From NCBI GenBank assembly GCA_963576725.1, contig OY755241.1, forward strand, positions 28,584,853-28,648,852: a stretch of 64,000 bases of DNA. Reading direction: 5' to 3'. The notes under the pieces are model-generated. The model saw nothing but the letters and a program-made list of their open reading frames with translations. It searched no databases and had not been told where the DNA came from. Each line of letters opens with the position of its first letter. Within the stretch, counting starts at the first letter, position 1. The position numbers were made by a program, and so were the translations under genes. This document shows positions 43,768 to 54,479 of the stretch, piece by piece. This DNA comes from Azorinus chamasolen (taxonomy: Eukaryota > Mollusca > Bivalvia > Cardiida > Solecurtidae).

Positions 43768-43970
43768 TACAGTAACTCCCGCTAATGCGACCGCCAAAAG
43801 GGGGCGTAATTCACAATGGCAAAGGCAGATGGTAGCTTAATGCAGGACGAAAGTTATGCAGAAAGCCTATAAGAGCTTTCTGCATAACTTTCGTCCTGCA
43901 TTAAGCAACCATCTGCTTATGAAGACAGCCATGTTTGTTCATTAAGTGGTCGCATTAAACAAATTCCGCT
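43768..43970. mobile_element. Family J MITE
   Basis: ACAGTAACTCCCGCTAATGC at the left, AGTGGTCGCATTAAAC near the right, and between them a palindrome GCTTAATGCAGGACGAAAGT / ACTTTCGTCCTGCATTAAGC around GAAAGC-CTATAA-GAGCTTTC. A remnant of the same type lies at about 3179-3250. Confidence 0.6.
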
Positions 43971-44264
43971 CTGAAATCTGCAGCAGAAGATAATCCCAGC
44001 ATACGATTTTTGATGGCGGCAAAAAGGTTAAATATTATAGACGTTGCGTGAGAACGTGTCGTCCTGGGCGTCAGAGTCGTTTGATGTGATTTCGCGTGAA
44101 GACGGCGATTGCCTGGTGCTTGGCTCTGCTCTGCGACGAGCATTAGTTAATTGTATCTGGCACACAATAGTCACACAGATTCCATATCTTTACTGAATAT
44201 TTTCGCCATATAGAATCCAAAACCTATTCTGCAATCTTTATATTGGTTCGTGGAGTAACGCCAT

Positions 44265-44400
44265 TGAGCTTTAACGGTTACAGTGTGGGACACGAGCCAC
44301 TAATGTCCTTTGAAAACAGTGTAGACCCAGCTGTGAGAGCTTCCAGAGAAACCGTCTCCACAGAGTCTGCTCTGTTTGCCATGTTACATCTTTCTTTAGA
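44265..44400. mobile_element. Family H/D-type core fragment
   Basis: AACAGTGTAGACCCAGCTGT, GAGAGCTTCCAGAGAAACCG, CACAGAGTCTGCTCTGTTTG. Confidence 0.4.
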
Positions 44401-44531
44401 CAAATCCCTAAATATTCACCATAAGTTTGACCTGATTGAATTTTGGAGTTGTCCATTTGAAAAGTTGGCGTTGTAAGGGTTCAACAAACCAAAATCTGAT
44501 TGTTTACTGTTGTATAGAGTGGAACAACCAT

Positions 44532-44735
44532 TTAACCTTTTTACCTCATGAATATTCATATATGAGAATTTCATGACGTCACGAATGTTTATAAGCTTAT
44601 AGTATATTTGTCATGGCAGGAATTGTATAATCAAATATTACTACTTCGTAGGCAAACAGAGCAGACACTGAACAGGCGATTCCTACAGGGTCTTTCAATG
44701 TTTGATCATGCGTCTCTGTTAGTTGAATCGTCTAC
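44532..44735. mobile_element. Family D MITE, copy 10
   Basis: TTAACCTTTTTACCTCATGA, CATGACGTCACGAATGTTTA, AGGCAAACAGAGCAGACACT; hairpin lost; the right end is unclear before G element 44749. Confidence 0.55.
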
Positions 44736-44748
44736 AGCAAAACCTGTC

Positions 44749-44994
44749 TTAACCCTTCGCTTGCTATTCACGTCAACATACGTACCTGTAAATAGTGAAG
44801 ACCCAGATGAGACAGCTCCTGCAGGAGCTGTCTCATCAGGGTCTGTACTATTTACAAGTTGATTTTGCAACCAGTGCACTCAACAGCAGTGATTGCACAG
44901 CGATATACCTGTACACAGGTGAAGATATATGTAATTATACAACAGGGCATGGGTAAAGAAGAAATGTATTTTAAAATTCAGCAAGCGAAGGGGT
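44749..44994. mobile_element. Family G MITE, copy 4
   Basis: TTAACCCTTCGCTTGCTATT ... AGCAAGCGAAGGGGT. Full centre GACAGCTCC-TGCA-GGAGCTGTC; the right TTAA is lost. Confidence 0.85.
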
Positions 44995-45010
44995 GTGTAT
45001 GGCCCCAGTT

Positions 45011-45225
45011 TTAACTCTTTGCTGCCGATGTCGCATCTTTGATTACCTAGGCCAACAGTTTGAATCCAGATGAAACGCAGAGTAATGCCATGTAATGCCG
45101 AGTATTGCCGAGTAACTCGGCATTTCACAAGGGTCATAACTGTGAACGTTTTTAAAGAAAATATGAAGACAAATAAAAATCATGCAAACTGAAGGAGACG
45201 ATAAAAGTTGGAAGCGAAAGGGTTA
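45011..45225. mobile_element. Family F MITE, copy 6
   Basis: TTAACTCTTTGCTGCCGATG ... GAAGCGAAAGGGTTAG. The centre has grown a small repeat (GAGTAATGCCATGTAATGCC, GAGTATTGCCGAGTAACTCG). Confidence 0.72.
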
Positions 45226-45454
45226 GTTCGAAAATAAATAACATATTTTATTTCATATATCATTTCATGAATTAGAGTCCGGTGACAAGTTCGACCAACA
45301 TTAGTTACGGCCTTCCCCCGTATAACATTCTAAAGGAAATGTATCGCATGAAACGGAACACATGAGACAGATATAGTGTATCAACTAGTCTCAACCCTGT
45401 ACCTGATATATAATTATCTTTTAGGAAATAGTGTTACATGAACGAATGAGCATT

Positions 45455-45855
45455 TATCACTGTAGAAACATAGAACTTATTAGAAATATAGAACTTATTA
45501 GAAATATAGAACTTATTAGAAATATAGAACTGTAAAAATATATAAAAACTGTAGAAATATAGAACTGTAGAAATCTAGAATTTATTAGAAATATAGAATT
45601 TGTTAGATACATGTACCTAGAACAGTAGAAATATAGAACTTATTAGAAATATAGAACTGTAGAAATATAGAACTGTAGAAATATAGAACTGTAGAAATAT
45701 AGAAATTATTAGAAATATAGAACTGTAGAAATATAGAACTGTAGAAATATAGAACTTATTAGAAATATAGAACGTGTAGAAATATAGAACGTGTAGAAAT
45801 ATAGAACTTATTAGAAATATAGAAATTATTAGAAATGTAGAAATACAGAACTTAT
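45455..45855. repeat. 15-17-bp minisatellite (AGAAATATAGAACTTATT)
   Basis: About 24 units alternating GAACTTATT and GAACTGT endings. Confidence 0.9.
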
Positions 45856-46019
45856 TCTATAAGTAAATAAGCAAACCGAGTAGATCATGATCGAGATTGT
45901 ATAAACCTTATAGAACTGACGAACAGAAAACAAACAGCTGCATTCTCATTTTGTAATTGTGTGCGTGCTATTTTAGTCTTGAGTTGTCTTTCAAACACCT
46001 AAGATGATTTTTCATATAA

Positions 46020-46110
46020 GTATTATTATCATAACACATTTATATAGCACCTTTTCACGCAGGATATTTGCGTTCAAAAGCGCTTCAAATGAATAAATTA
46101 CATTACAAAA
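46020..46110. repeat. ACATTTATATAGC...AAAGCGCTTCA element end
   Basis: ACACATTTATATAGCACCTT with CACGCAGGATATTTGCG and CAAAAGCGCTTCAAATG resembles a repeat found in many invertebrates; I cannot name it from sequence alone. Confidence 0.3.
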
Positions 46111-46220
46111 ACCGGGTGTATTCAATGTGTATAGAATATTAAAAATATATGGATATCGATAAGAATAGAAAATGGGATTCGTCTAAGAATATTCCATCCA
46201 TTATGAATCAAGTTTGAAAA

Positions 46221-46375
46221 ACAGTAAAATTCGCTCTAAACCGGAGTAGACATGTGGCAGTTCAATCTAGGGTTAAGGTCATGCAGAATTGACTTCGTCC
46301 CTGCTGAGCAATCATATGCCTATTTAGATTTAAATTTGTTTTCACTAAAGACCTGGTTTAGAGACAATTTTGGAA
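46221..46375. mobile_element. Family C MITE, degraded copy
   Basis: ACAGTAAAATTCGCTCTAAA, then CATGTGGCAGTTCAATCTAG, GTCATGCAGAA, and a right end CCTGGTTTAGAGACAATTTT. Confidence 0.45.
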
Positions 46376-46503
46376 TAGTGCATTTGAAATAGTAGCGCTG
46401 AAAGGGTTAAAACGGATTACAAAAGTGGTCCCATTTTGTTATTGTTGGACACCGTGCATGTTTAGATAATCCAAACGGATTTGTTAAAAAACATGAAATA
46501 TAG

Positions 46504-46743
46504 TTAACATTTTCCCTAGTATAACTTTAGCCTGCTATGGGCGGATGAGTGAATACCTATGCAAACAGTCTGGATCCAGGTGAGACGCCGAGTAACTCGG
46601 CGTCTCATCATGATCCAAACTGTTTGACACCCTGATTGCATTTGTGTAGACAAATTGATTATAGTTTGAATTTTGAAAATGTAATAGGTGAAAATTTCTG
46701 CAAAAATATGTTGCTCAGCAGGCTATAGGTTAAACGCTTTTCA
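46504..46743. mobile_element. Family F MITE, copy 4
   Basis: TTAACATTTTCCCTAGTATA tip; centre GACGCCGAGTAACTCGGCGT flanked by GTCTGGATCC and GATCCAAACTGTTTGACA; ends GGTTAA. Confidence 0.75.
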
Positions 46744-46895
46744 CACTTTTGCAATCAGACTAGACCCAGACCAGACGGCTCCTGTAGGAGGGTCTGCTCT
46801 GTTTGCTTATGAAATTATAGATCTGACGCTACAAGTCTTCCCAATACCAAAATATTCCAGCCGTGAAATACTAGATAATAAATATTCGTGACGCC
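46740..46895. mobile_element. Family D MITE, copy 12 (reverse)
   Basis: TTAAACGCTTTTCACACTTT, then CAGACTAGACCCAGACCAGA and GGCTCCTGTAGGAGGGTCTG. It shares its TTAA with the F element before it. Confidence 0.6.
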
Positions 46896-46978
46896 ATTAT
46901 ATCTGAAACTTTACTAAATCTCTCTCAAGCAATAAACTCCAACATGGGATATAGAACATAACAGAATATTTATTTGGT

Positions 46979-47205
46979 TTAACCCATTCCCTGCTGAATA
47001 TTCATGTAAGAAATAATGACGTCATGAACATTTATTATATCTACCTTAATTTTCATATATATGTTCACAATATTATTTGGTATTGGTAGTGTCAGCCCTA
47101 TTATAAGTTCATAAGTAAACAAAGCAGACCCTGATCAAGCGGTTCCTAAAGGGCCCGTCTGACCTGGGTCTCATTTGTTTGCAAACGGGTGAAAAAGCGT
47201 TGCAT
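46979..47205. mobile_element. Family D MITE, copy 11
   Basis: TTAACCCATTCCCTGCTGAA, ATTCATGTAAGAAATAATGA, CGTCATGAACATTTATTATA; core GATCAAGCGGTTCC-TAAA-GGGCCCGTCTGACC. Confidence 0.72.
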
Positions 47206-47279
47206 CTTATCACTATGCATACGAAAATACAATTACAAAAAAGTAAATGCGTTACATTGTCACATAAAATATCTTCGCA

Positions 47280-47605
47280 TAGTGTAAACCTACATAAAAT
47301 ATCATCTTGGCGTAGTGTAATCTTCATTAAATATTATCTTGGCATAGTGTAAACCTACATTAAATATCATCTTGGCGTAGTGTAATCTACATTAAATATT
47401 ATCTTGGTGTAGTGTAAATCTACATTAAATATCATCTTGGCGTAGTGTAATCTACATTAAATATTATCTTGGTGTAGTGTAAATCTACATTAAATATTAT
47501 CTTGGTGTAGTGTATTACAAAAAAATGCGTTACATTGCCATATTAAATATCATCTAGGCGTAGTGTAGATCTAAATTAAATATTTTCTTGTCGTAGTGTA
47601 AACCT
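47280..47605. repeat. 30-31-bp minisatellite (CATTAAATATCATCTTGGCG)
   Basis: About ten units of that motif followed by TAGTGTAATCTA, alternating ATCATCTTGGCG and ATTATCTTGGTG. Confidence 0.9.
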
Positions 47606-47643
47606 TGACTGTTTATCTAATAGCAGTTTATATGAGAGTGTTA

Positions 47644-47873
47644 TTTACTCTTTCCCTGTTCATTCCAAATTTCTATACCTACTGAATATTCATGGATGAA
47701 ATAGTCATAATGAAATATGGAATGTGGAACATTGTAGCCATTTTAGAAAGTAAAGAAGCAGATCTATCAAATCCCATTAGCAAATAGAGCAGACCTCCTA
47801 TAGGAGCCGTCTGATCTGGGTCTACTCTGTTTGCAAATGCGTGAAAAGGCGTGTATAAGAAGGAAAGGGTTAA
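47644..47873. mobile_element. Family D MITE, copy 3
   Basis: TTTACTCTTTCCCTGTTCAT ... AGAAGGAAAGGGTTAA, with TACCTACTGAATATTCATGG and CTCCTATAGGAGCCGTCTGA. Confidence 0.83.
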
Positions 47874-48142
47874 TAAGTGTTTTGAAAGAAATTGTTCCAT
47901 AGAAACAGTCATAGACAAAAGGGGATATATTTCAAATACTAAATTATTGTTTTCCATCAAACCATATTTTGTGCCTTCTCTTTGGACTGACCTAAAGAAT
48001 TGCAACACCATAGGTTTGGTGGCAAAACTACTCTTTAAAATGTTTATTTTACGCCTATTTTCTACACATTTTTATCTTGATTTTCAAAACAACATAATTG
48101 TACTAATATTCAAAATTAATTGTTAAAATATTTAGTTTATCA

Positions 48143-48440
48143 TTAACCCCTTCCCATCAAAACATGTTTGATTCGCATTCAGGTGTGTTTATAAAAGCCG
48201 ACGACATTTTACTGTGTGCCTTTAGCCCGTCTCATAGTATCCCTTTACTCAATGAATACGCCTTTGAAAACAGAGCAGACCAAGACCAAACGGCTTCTAT
48301 AGGGCATGCTCTGTTCGTTTATGAAACATTTTTCTACAGTTTCTGCCCGGCCAAAATTGTCTTTACTCATATACTATTATAATGATATTCATTAACGATT
48401 AAACTATACACATATACATAATTCAATTTCTTTAGCCCTT
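48143..48440. mobile_element. Family D-like MITE, diverged
   Basis: TTAACCCCTTCCCATCAAAA; later ATACGCCTTTGAAAACAGAG, CAAACGGCTTCTATAGGGCA and TATTCATTAACGATTAAAC. Two elements may be merged. Confidence 0.45.
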
Positions 48441-48456
48441 CAGTGCCCAATGTCCC

Positions 48457-48680
48457 CTACCCTTTCCTCTATAAATACGCATTTCTACGCCTCTGTAAAA
48501 TTCGTCTATTGAAACCATTGTGATAAATAGAGCATTTGCTCCTATAGGAGCAAATGCTCTATTTATCACAATGGTTTCAAACTACAAAATTCTAAAAGTT
48601 TCCTTTTCTCTAGTTAATGCTTCTTTTCGGTAAGTTTATTCAAAGATGTATCTAAAATAGCCTATGAGGTAATAGGTTAA
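48457..48680. mobile_element. Family E MITE, copy 11
   Basis: CTACCCTTTCCTCTATAAAT ... GAGGTAATAGGTTAA, apex TGCTCCTATAGGAGCA. A TTTAGCCCTTCAGTGCCCAA tip just before it is an F-type end. Confidence 0.83.
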
Positions 48681-48689
48681 AAAGGACAT

Positions 48690-48910
48690 AGGAAAACAGT
48701 GTAGACATAGGACAACATTACAGACCCAGATCAGAGAGCTCCTGAAGAAGCCCTCTGATCAGGATCTTCATAGTTTGCTAAACCCATTAATGTCAATGGC
48801 TTAATCTAGCAAATAGTCTGTTTGCTGTGCTCCCTGGACATGGTAAATGGACGAGTTCCAAAGTAAGTTCTGGACGGGTTTCCTTAAATAATAGGGGAGT
48901 GGATGGGTGG
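48690..48910. mobile_element. Family H MITE, copy 2
   Basis: AGACCCAGATCAGAGAGCTC, GAAGCCCTCTGATCAGGATC, GTCAATGGCTTAATCTAGCA, AATAGTCTGTTTGCTGTGCT. Follows E copy 11 directly. Confidence 0.6.
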
Positions 48911-49049
48911 ACAAAGTTTGCGCTGAAACAAACTAGTGAATTATTGATTGTTTAAGTGTTCAAACATAACACCAAATAACTACATAGAAATATGAATATA
49001 ACAATAATAGTACGCTATTATCTAACTTAACCCCTGGCCTTGTGAGTAT

Positions 49050-49705
49050 TTGTATTTATTAAGCTTTACTCCATGAATATCCATGTAAGAAATAATAAAT
49101 CCTGAATATTAATTAGATTAATTTTCATAATGGCACATCAACATAGAAATACTAGGCCATGCAGCAACTATAATGTCATATCTATATTATTTCATAAGCA
49201 ATCACAATATATCCTGACCAGATTGTTTCTACGTGATTGCAAATGCGTAGAAAGGAGTATTTATGGAGTAAAGTAAAGTATTTAATTCCATAAGCAAACA
49301 GAGTAGACCCCGTAGGAGTCGTCTGAACTGGAAATACTCTGTTTGCAAAAGCATGAAAATACTTTAACTCTTCACCCCATAAATACGCCTTTCTGCGCAT
49401 TTGCAAACAGAGAACATTCCTGTAGCAGCCGTCTGGCCAGTGTCTGCTCTGATTGCTTATGATATACAGTAAAACCTGTCTATAATGACCACTAAATTGC
49501 ATCAAGTATTTTGTGTTAAATGCAGGCGGCTGCTTAGAAAATAAATAAATTAATTTTCACAATGAGCGGCGTGTTTGCTGAACACCTGTTAACACTTAAT
49601 CCCATGAATATTCATGTAAGAAATAATGGCACCACGAACATTAATCAGATTAATTATTGTAATAGCAGATGAACACAATGAGGTTTATTTATGGAGTAAA
49701 GGGTT
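49050..49705. mobile_element. Cluster of family D fragments with a half A element
   Basis: Three D pieces follow one another: CCATGAATATCCATGTAAGA to 49275, a short copy with TAAGCAAACAGAGTAGACCC and GTAGGAGTCGTCTGAACTGG (about 49285-49370), and a reverse copy from ACTCTTCACCCCATAAATAC. The last is broken by A fragment 49465-49540 and ends GGAGTAAAGGGTTAA at 49705. Confidence 0.6.
49465..49540. mobile_element. Family A MITE, left half only (copy 5)
   Basis: It starts TACAGTAAAACCTGTCTATA and stops after GGCGGCTGCTTAGA; the hairpin and right half are missing. It is embedded in D-family remnants. Confidence 0.6.
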
Positions 49706-49849
49706 AAAACTGAAAGAAATATCAAATATTACAATACACGATATTGATATTAAACATGACGCTTGCTCTTATTACAAATTAAGATTTATGTGACATTCAG
49801 ATAGCAGAACATTTATCATAAAATAGAACTGTAAAATGTGTCTGTATGT

Positions 49850-50070
49850 TAGCCCTTTCACTCATATAGACGCTTATTTCAGGCATCTGCACACAGGGTA
49901 ACCCCAGATTAGAGGCTCTTGCAAAAGCCATCTGATCAGTCTCTGTATATTATATTTATCTTATTTTACCGTGTCTGTCACAGCCAAAAGAACATGTGTA
50001 CATATACCAGTACCATTATTAAAATGAATCTGATTGATTAAAATGATTAATTTTAACGATTAACTTTTAA
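49850..50070. mobile_element. Family D MITE, degraded reverse copy
   Basis: TTAGCCCTTTCACTCATATA, CACACAGGGTAACCCCAGAT, CATCTGATCAGTCTCTG. No intact right tip. Confidence 0.45.
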
Positions 50071-50365
50071 ATAAATGAGAAAGATTAAATTTAAACCATA
50101 CGCTACTGATATTAAATATGGCTTTGGTGTTTGTTACAACTGTAAGAAAATGCCCTCGGCAGAATCATTTTCTTGTTATGATTTAAATACCGTGTTTAAG
50201 TTCCTATTATTAGGAACGAATTACTTATGTTCAAGTACCGTCTAATAACAAGCATATAAAAAGCTATATCACTTGAACTTCCAAATATTTCCAATGACAA
50301 TAAATACCCAATAACACAACATGCGTTATAAGTTAAAAACCTAAACGAATAGCAAATATTCCTAC

Positions 50366-50528
50366 CTGTTTCTCGTTTCAATTATTTTCTATCTGTCCCG
50401 TTCTTGTTCAATTATCGTAATGGTCGATTGTCAGAAAACTGTCTCTTTTATGCCACCGAGTACCGGATTCAAAATTGCGTTGGACAGTCACGTGATCAAT
50501 GCAAAACTATGACGTCATAAAAACCAAT
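50366..50528 (-). promoter_or_regulatory. Candidate promoter and non-coding first exon for the neuropeptide gene
   Basis: Read on the minus strand in order: an inverted CCAAT box (50528-50524), a perfect cAMP response element TGACGTCA (50517-50510), an E-box CACGTG (50494-50489), and a TATA-like CATAAAAG (about 50452-50445). A start site is expected near 50420. After about 55 nt comes the strong donor ACAG|GTAGGA at 50366/50365. No other coding exon needing this donor is seen on this strand before exon A, whose acceptor lies upstream of the ATG. The link to exon A, 13.4 kb away, is inference. Confidence 0.4.
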
Positions 50529-50649
50529 CGAGTGGACCCGGACATGGGGATAAGGTGCATGACGGACAGGAAAGCAGGAGATTATCGGTGATTTCGCCCC
50601 CAATACAAGCGACGCTTCTCTTGTAACCCTTATCCAGTCTATTGCGACC

Positions 50650-50780
50650 TGAGTCACCTCACTGACATTTGCTAACAGTTTGGATCCAGATGAAACGCCG
50701 AGTAAATCACCGGGATCTAAGCTGTCTGATACACTAAAAGCAGTTTCTCATTACCTTCGTCGAATCGGAAATAAATTAAA
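50650..50780. mobile_element. Family F core fragment
   Basis: AACAGTTTGGATCCAGATGA, AACGCCGAGTAAATCACCGG, ATCTAAGCTGTCTGATACAC. It lies upstream of the putative promoter. Confidence 0.45.
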
Positions 50781-50950
50781 ATTGCAAGTTATTGGATTTT
50801 AAGCAGTCATATCTTCATTATAATAATATCTAACATAGGTTTTGGTGTGATAAATAGCTCATCCACGGTCGTCGAAGCATCGGGTTACTGTGACAATGGC
50901 GGCTGCTGTATGGGCGATCACACAAAGATAGCATAGTATATACCGGTATA

Positions 50951-51143
50951 TAGTGAAACCCCGCTAAACCGGGATTCTAGTACAAAATATTTTAGACACG
51001 TTTTAGGCAGGAGTGGCTGCTTAATACAGTTTGAAAGTTATGCAGAAAGCTGCTAGAGGACTTTCACCCTGATTAAGCTGTCACCTGTCTTTAACACCGA
51101 TATTTATACTATTTTACGCCCGGTCTAGAGAATCTTTATTGTA
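50951..51143. mobile_element. Family C MITE, copy 2
   Basis: TAGTGAAACCCCGCTAAACC ... CCGGTCTAGAGAATCTTTAT, with GGCTGCTTAATACA and GATTAAGCTGTCACCTGTC inside and a collapsed hairpin (AGAAAGCTGCTAGAGGAC). Confidence 0.6.
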
Positions 51144-51249
51144 TATAGGACGTAACGCAATACTGTTGCAAATGTGTATATAAAACCACTATAACTAATT
51201 ACAAAGTTGTAATATGCTTCAAATCTACTGTAAAATGTCACCCATTTAC

Positions 51250-51501
51250 TTAACCATTCACTCCACGAATACGACTTTTTATGCCTTTGCAAACAGAGTA
51301 GACCCAGATCAGACGGCTCCTATAGGAGCCGTCTGAACAGGGTCTGCTATGTTTGCTTATGATATAATATAGATACATGTATGGTTATACAGTCTCTGTC
51401 ATGGCTAAAAGTGTATGTGCCCATGTGCTGTTATATTAAATCTAATTAATATTCATGATGCCCTTATTTCTTACATTAATATTAATGGTGGAAAGAGTTA
51501 A
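51250..51501. mobile_element. Family D MITE, copy 13 (reverse, complete)
   Basis: TTAACCATTCACTCCACGAA ... TAATGGTGGAAAGAGTTAA. Perfect core GATCAGACGGCTCC-TATA-GGAGCCGTCTGA flanked by AAACAGAGTAGACCCA. Confidence 0.83.
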
Positions 51502-51502
51502 C

Positions 51503-51640
51503 GCATACAGTATGTCAGTGGCTATGGATTCTTATGAGACGCCATATTACTCGGCGTTTCGTCTGGGTCTGGGTTGTTGGCAAATGTAAGGTCAGGTGGA
51601 GATTAGCAGGATAAGGGTGAAAGTAGCATGTTTAGGGTTA
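51503..51640. mobile_element. Family F core fragment
   Basis: GGATTCTTATGAGACGCCAT, TACTCGGCGTTTCGTCTGGG, TGTTGGCAAATGTAAGG; tips lost. Confidence 0.4.
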
Positions 51641-51808
51641 AACCTATTAATACCCAGTGCCCCTAAAAAGGGCATAGGTAAAAAAGGGTAAACCAAATCA
51701 GCGGGCTCACTGTATGCTGAATCCATCATCAATGCCAATGGCTTGTTCCATCAAATAGTTTGTTTGCTGTTCCCATCCATGTGAAAAAATATGGGCATAA
51801 AAAGGTTA
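51640..51808. mobile_element. Family H MITE, copy 3
   Basis: TTAAACCTATTAATACCCAG ... GGGCATAAAAAGGTTAA, with GCCAATGGCTTGTTCCATCA and ATAGTTTGTTTGCTGTTCCC. Hairpin lost. Shares its right TTAA with D copy 4. Confidence 0.65.
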
Positions 51809-52045
51809 ACCCTTTCCCTCATATAAACGTCTTTTCACGCATTTGCAAACAGAATAGACCCAGATCATGTAGGAGTCGTCTGATCAGGGTCTGCTTTGTT
51901 GTTAATGGAATTTAAAAATTCTGTTTCCTTACTTTCTAAAATGGCTACAATGTTCCACATTCCATATTTTATTATAACCATTTTGTCCATGCATACTTAG
52001 TAGGTATTGAATTTTTGAATAAATATAGAAGAGGGAAATGTTTAA
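51806..52045. mobile_element. Family D MITE, copy 4 (reverse)
   Basis: TTAACCCTTTCCCTCATATA ... GAAGAGGGAAATGTTTAA. Core GACCCAGATCATGTAGGAGT; the left part of the hairpin is deleted. Confidence 0.8.
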
Positions 52046-52324
52046 GGTAGCTGGGTAAGGGTTGGGCTAATGTTGAGTTAGCTGGATCATCCTGCAGATC
52101 ATATTACCTAACCACGACATATTGTGCCAAAACATTGATGCGAAAGTAGGATACATTTTGGCTGCCTTTTAGCTCAAGTCTTTTTTATTTGATTGGCTAG
52201 TGTCAGTATTGTAATATATGTATAGGAAACGCGTGTTGCTCTTTGAGTCATGACAGAATAATGTCTAACATAAGGTGACTTAGTACGCCGAAAAAATAAC
52301 ATTAACATTAACCAAATGTACGAT

Positions 52325-52830
52325 CATCATTTACACACAGTTAGGATCCTGATCAGATGCTGAGTAACTCGATTACTAACTCCGTCCCAACCTCTTTGAA
52401 TGAATCTATTGAAAAGCAGCTTTTACTTTCAAAACTGTATAGTTTTGAAACCATTGTGATAAATAGAGCATTTGCTCCTGTGGAGCAAATGCTCTATTTA
52501 TCACAATGGTTTAAAACAAAACCTTTACATAGGCGTCTAAAGGCATCAACAAGAGGAGAAAATAGGATCCAAATGGTTTGACATTCAGATTGTATATTTG
52601 TAGAATATAACTAATCTTTGTTGTTTTTTTACTTTTAATCTACTGGGTTAGGTTTTGTTTGGTCAAAAGATGACATTCAATTCATGTTTACACTTCATGT
52701 TTTTCTACAATATATGACATGAGACAGACAAAAAGCATGATTCTTGATGACGTCACGCTATCATCTGGATCCAAGCTGTTTGTAAAATCTATCACAAATT
52801 CACCGACAGCAGACATAAGGTTAAGGAAGA
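52325..52830. mobile_element. Family F remnants around E copy 12
   Basis: CACAGTTAGGATCCTGATCA and GATGCTGAGTAACTCG precede the E insertion; GGATCCAAATGGTTTGACAT follows it. A second partial core (CATCTGGATCCAAGCTGTTT, then GACAGCAGACATAAGG) ends the stretch. Confidence 0.45.
52373..52566. mobile_element. Family E MITE, copy 12 (nested in an F MITE)
   Basis: Reverse orientation; TTACTAACTCCGTCCCAACC ... AACAAGAGGAGAAAATAG, core CATTTGCTCCTGTGGAGCAAATG. Its neighbours GAGTAACTCG and GATCCAAATGGTTTGACA are the two halves of an F core. Confidence 0.7.
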
Positions 52831-52965
52831 AATAGGACTAATATCGAGCGAAATATTGGGTAAGCTAAAGGTAAGGACCAAAGTGAATGTAGACTATTAA
52901 AAGTACAGATTATCACATGTCCCTTCTCCTCTATTGCCCACCCAATAATCCACTCCCTTACCCTG

Positions 52966-53066
52966 CGTGTGTGTGTATGTGTGTGTATGTGTGTGTATGT
53001 GTGTGTGCGTGTGTACGTGCGCGTGTGCGTGTGCATAGGCGTGCATTTGCGTGTGCGCGTGTGTGT
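52966..53066. repeat. (GT)n-rich microsatellite
   Basis: GTGTGTGTATGTGTGTGTAT and GTGCGCGTGTGCGTGTGCAT runs. Confidence 0.9.
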
Positions 53067-53510
53067 CTCGATTTTAAAAGGACCATACAAATTACTTCCA
53101 AATAACAGAGGTTCGAGACATCCGATTTCTTATCTAAAATGTCTCAAGTTCAGTGCTTTACTCATTTGCGCTCAGTGGATTCTTCCATGTTCATATATTG
53201 GATTAGTTAATTTTTATCTAAGGGATCCCTGGCCTAAATTTGCGATTTCGTTTTGTTTTATATTGAAATTCCTATCAGCAAACAATGTAAACTCTGATCA
53301 GACGCCGCATTATGCGGCGTCTGATCAGTGTCTACACTGTTTGCCTATGTCCTATATATGGGATCGTGGGAGCTAATGGTTAATGCGGGTCTAAAGTAAT
53401 GCTGAAAGCTCACGAAAAGGCTTTGAACAGCATTACTTGTACAGACCTGCATTAACCTGTGGATCGTTCAGCATTACATTCGACCTGTCACGTATGTTTC
53501 ACATATGTTT
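53066..53510. mobile_element. Family I MITE remnants around a palindrome
   Basis: TCTCGATTTTAAAAGGACCA at the left, then GGTTAATGCGGGTCTAAAGT, a hairpin (AATGCTGAAAGC.. / AACAGCATTACTTGTACAGA) and GCATTAACCTGTGG. A separate hairpin at 53278-53346 (GATCAGACGCCGCATTATGC with its inverse) is an H-type core inside it. Confidence 0.45.
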
Positions 53511-53604
53511 AACCCTCTCCTCCATACATATGCCTTTCTACGCCTCTGTAAAAATCACCTTTTGAAACCATTGTGATAGATAGAGCAAATAGATAAATAA
53601 GAAT
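53509..53604. mobile_element. Family E MITE, left fragment (copy 13)
   Basis: TTAACCCTCTCCTCCATACA then GAAACCATTGTGATAGATAG, and then a switch into a D-family right half. Chimera or deletion. Confidence 0.6.
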
Positions 53605-54107
53605 CGTCTGTTCTAGGTCTGCTCTGTTTGTTTTCTGAAATTATATAGATATGAGTCTAGTTTCCGTTATGTCAAGTATTCATATGTCAATGAGCCAATA
53701 TAAGAATAAATCTTAATAAATAATTTAGATAATTACTATGATGTCATTATTTGTTACGTGAATAATCACGGGGTAAAGGGTTAAAAGTTAAAAAGACATA
53801 TTTATGGAGTAAAGGATGAATTCCCGTTATGTGCCACTGCGTTTGGAATATTTCAACTTGAATAATGGTTATTTCAGATATGTATTATCCCTTTCCACCA
53901 TTATTACGTCTTTCTACGCCTCTGAAAAAAATCACCTATTGAAACCATTGTGATAAATAGAACATTTGCTCCTATAGAAGCAAATGCTCTATTTATCACA
54001 ATGGTTTCAACACTACACGATTCTAAAAATCCTTTCTTTTAGTAAATGCTCCTTTTCGGTAGATGTATTCAAAGAGGTAGGATCTAAAAATAGCCTAAGA
54101 GCGTTAA
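53604..54107. repeat. Left arm of a 0.5-kb inverted duplication
   Basis: It matches 56860-57391 in reverse complement over half a D element, a unique spacer (ATTCCCGTTATGTGCCACTG and neighbours) and a whole E element. The arms are about 2.75 kb apart. Shared unique DNA between the two MITEs shows duplication of a block rather than parallel insertion. Confidence 0.8.
53885..54107. mobile_element. Family E MITE, copy 14
   Basis: TTATCCCTTTCCACCATTAT ... AGCCTAAGAGCGTTAA, core TTGCTCCTATAGAAGCAA. Part of the inverted duplication. Confidence 0.8.
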
Positions 54108-54201
54108 AGATATACGTAGCGATACATTTTAGAACAATTCCGTATTGTAAATTTTAGAAGGATTGGGTTTTTTTTACTTTGAATCACCCGAGTTCGAGAT
54201 A

Positions 54202-54419
54202 TTAACCCCTTCCGTGCCACAATGACGGGTCTATGCTATCACATGCAAACAGTTTGGATCCAGATGAGACGCCGGGTAACTCGGCGTCTCATCAGGATCC
54301 TAACTGTTTGTTACTGTTACTATGTTCTTGAAACAAAAATGAAGAAAATAAAAAAATATGAAAATTTATAGCAGACGACAAAGTTAGCAGACGACAGAGT
54401 TTGGCATCGAAAGGGTTAA
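54202..54419. mobile_element. Family F MITE, copy 3
   Basis: TTAACCCCTTCCGTGCCACA ... GGCATCGAAAGGGTTAA, centre GACGCCGGGTAACTCGGCGT. The adjacent 54480-54800 array is made of its core. Confidence 0.86.
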
Positions 54420-54479
54420 AGTTCAACTGAACTTCTGATTTGCACAAGCGTTCAAGAAACTGTTGACCGAGTGTCAAAC

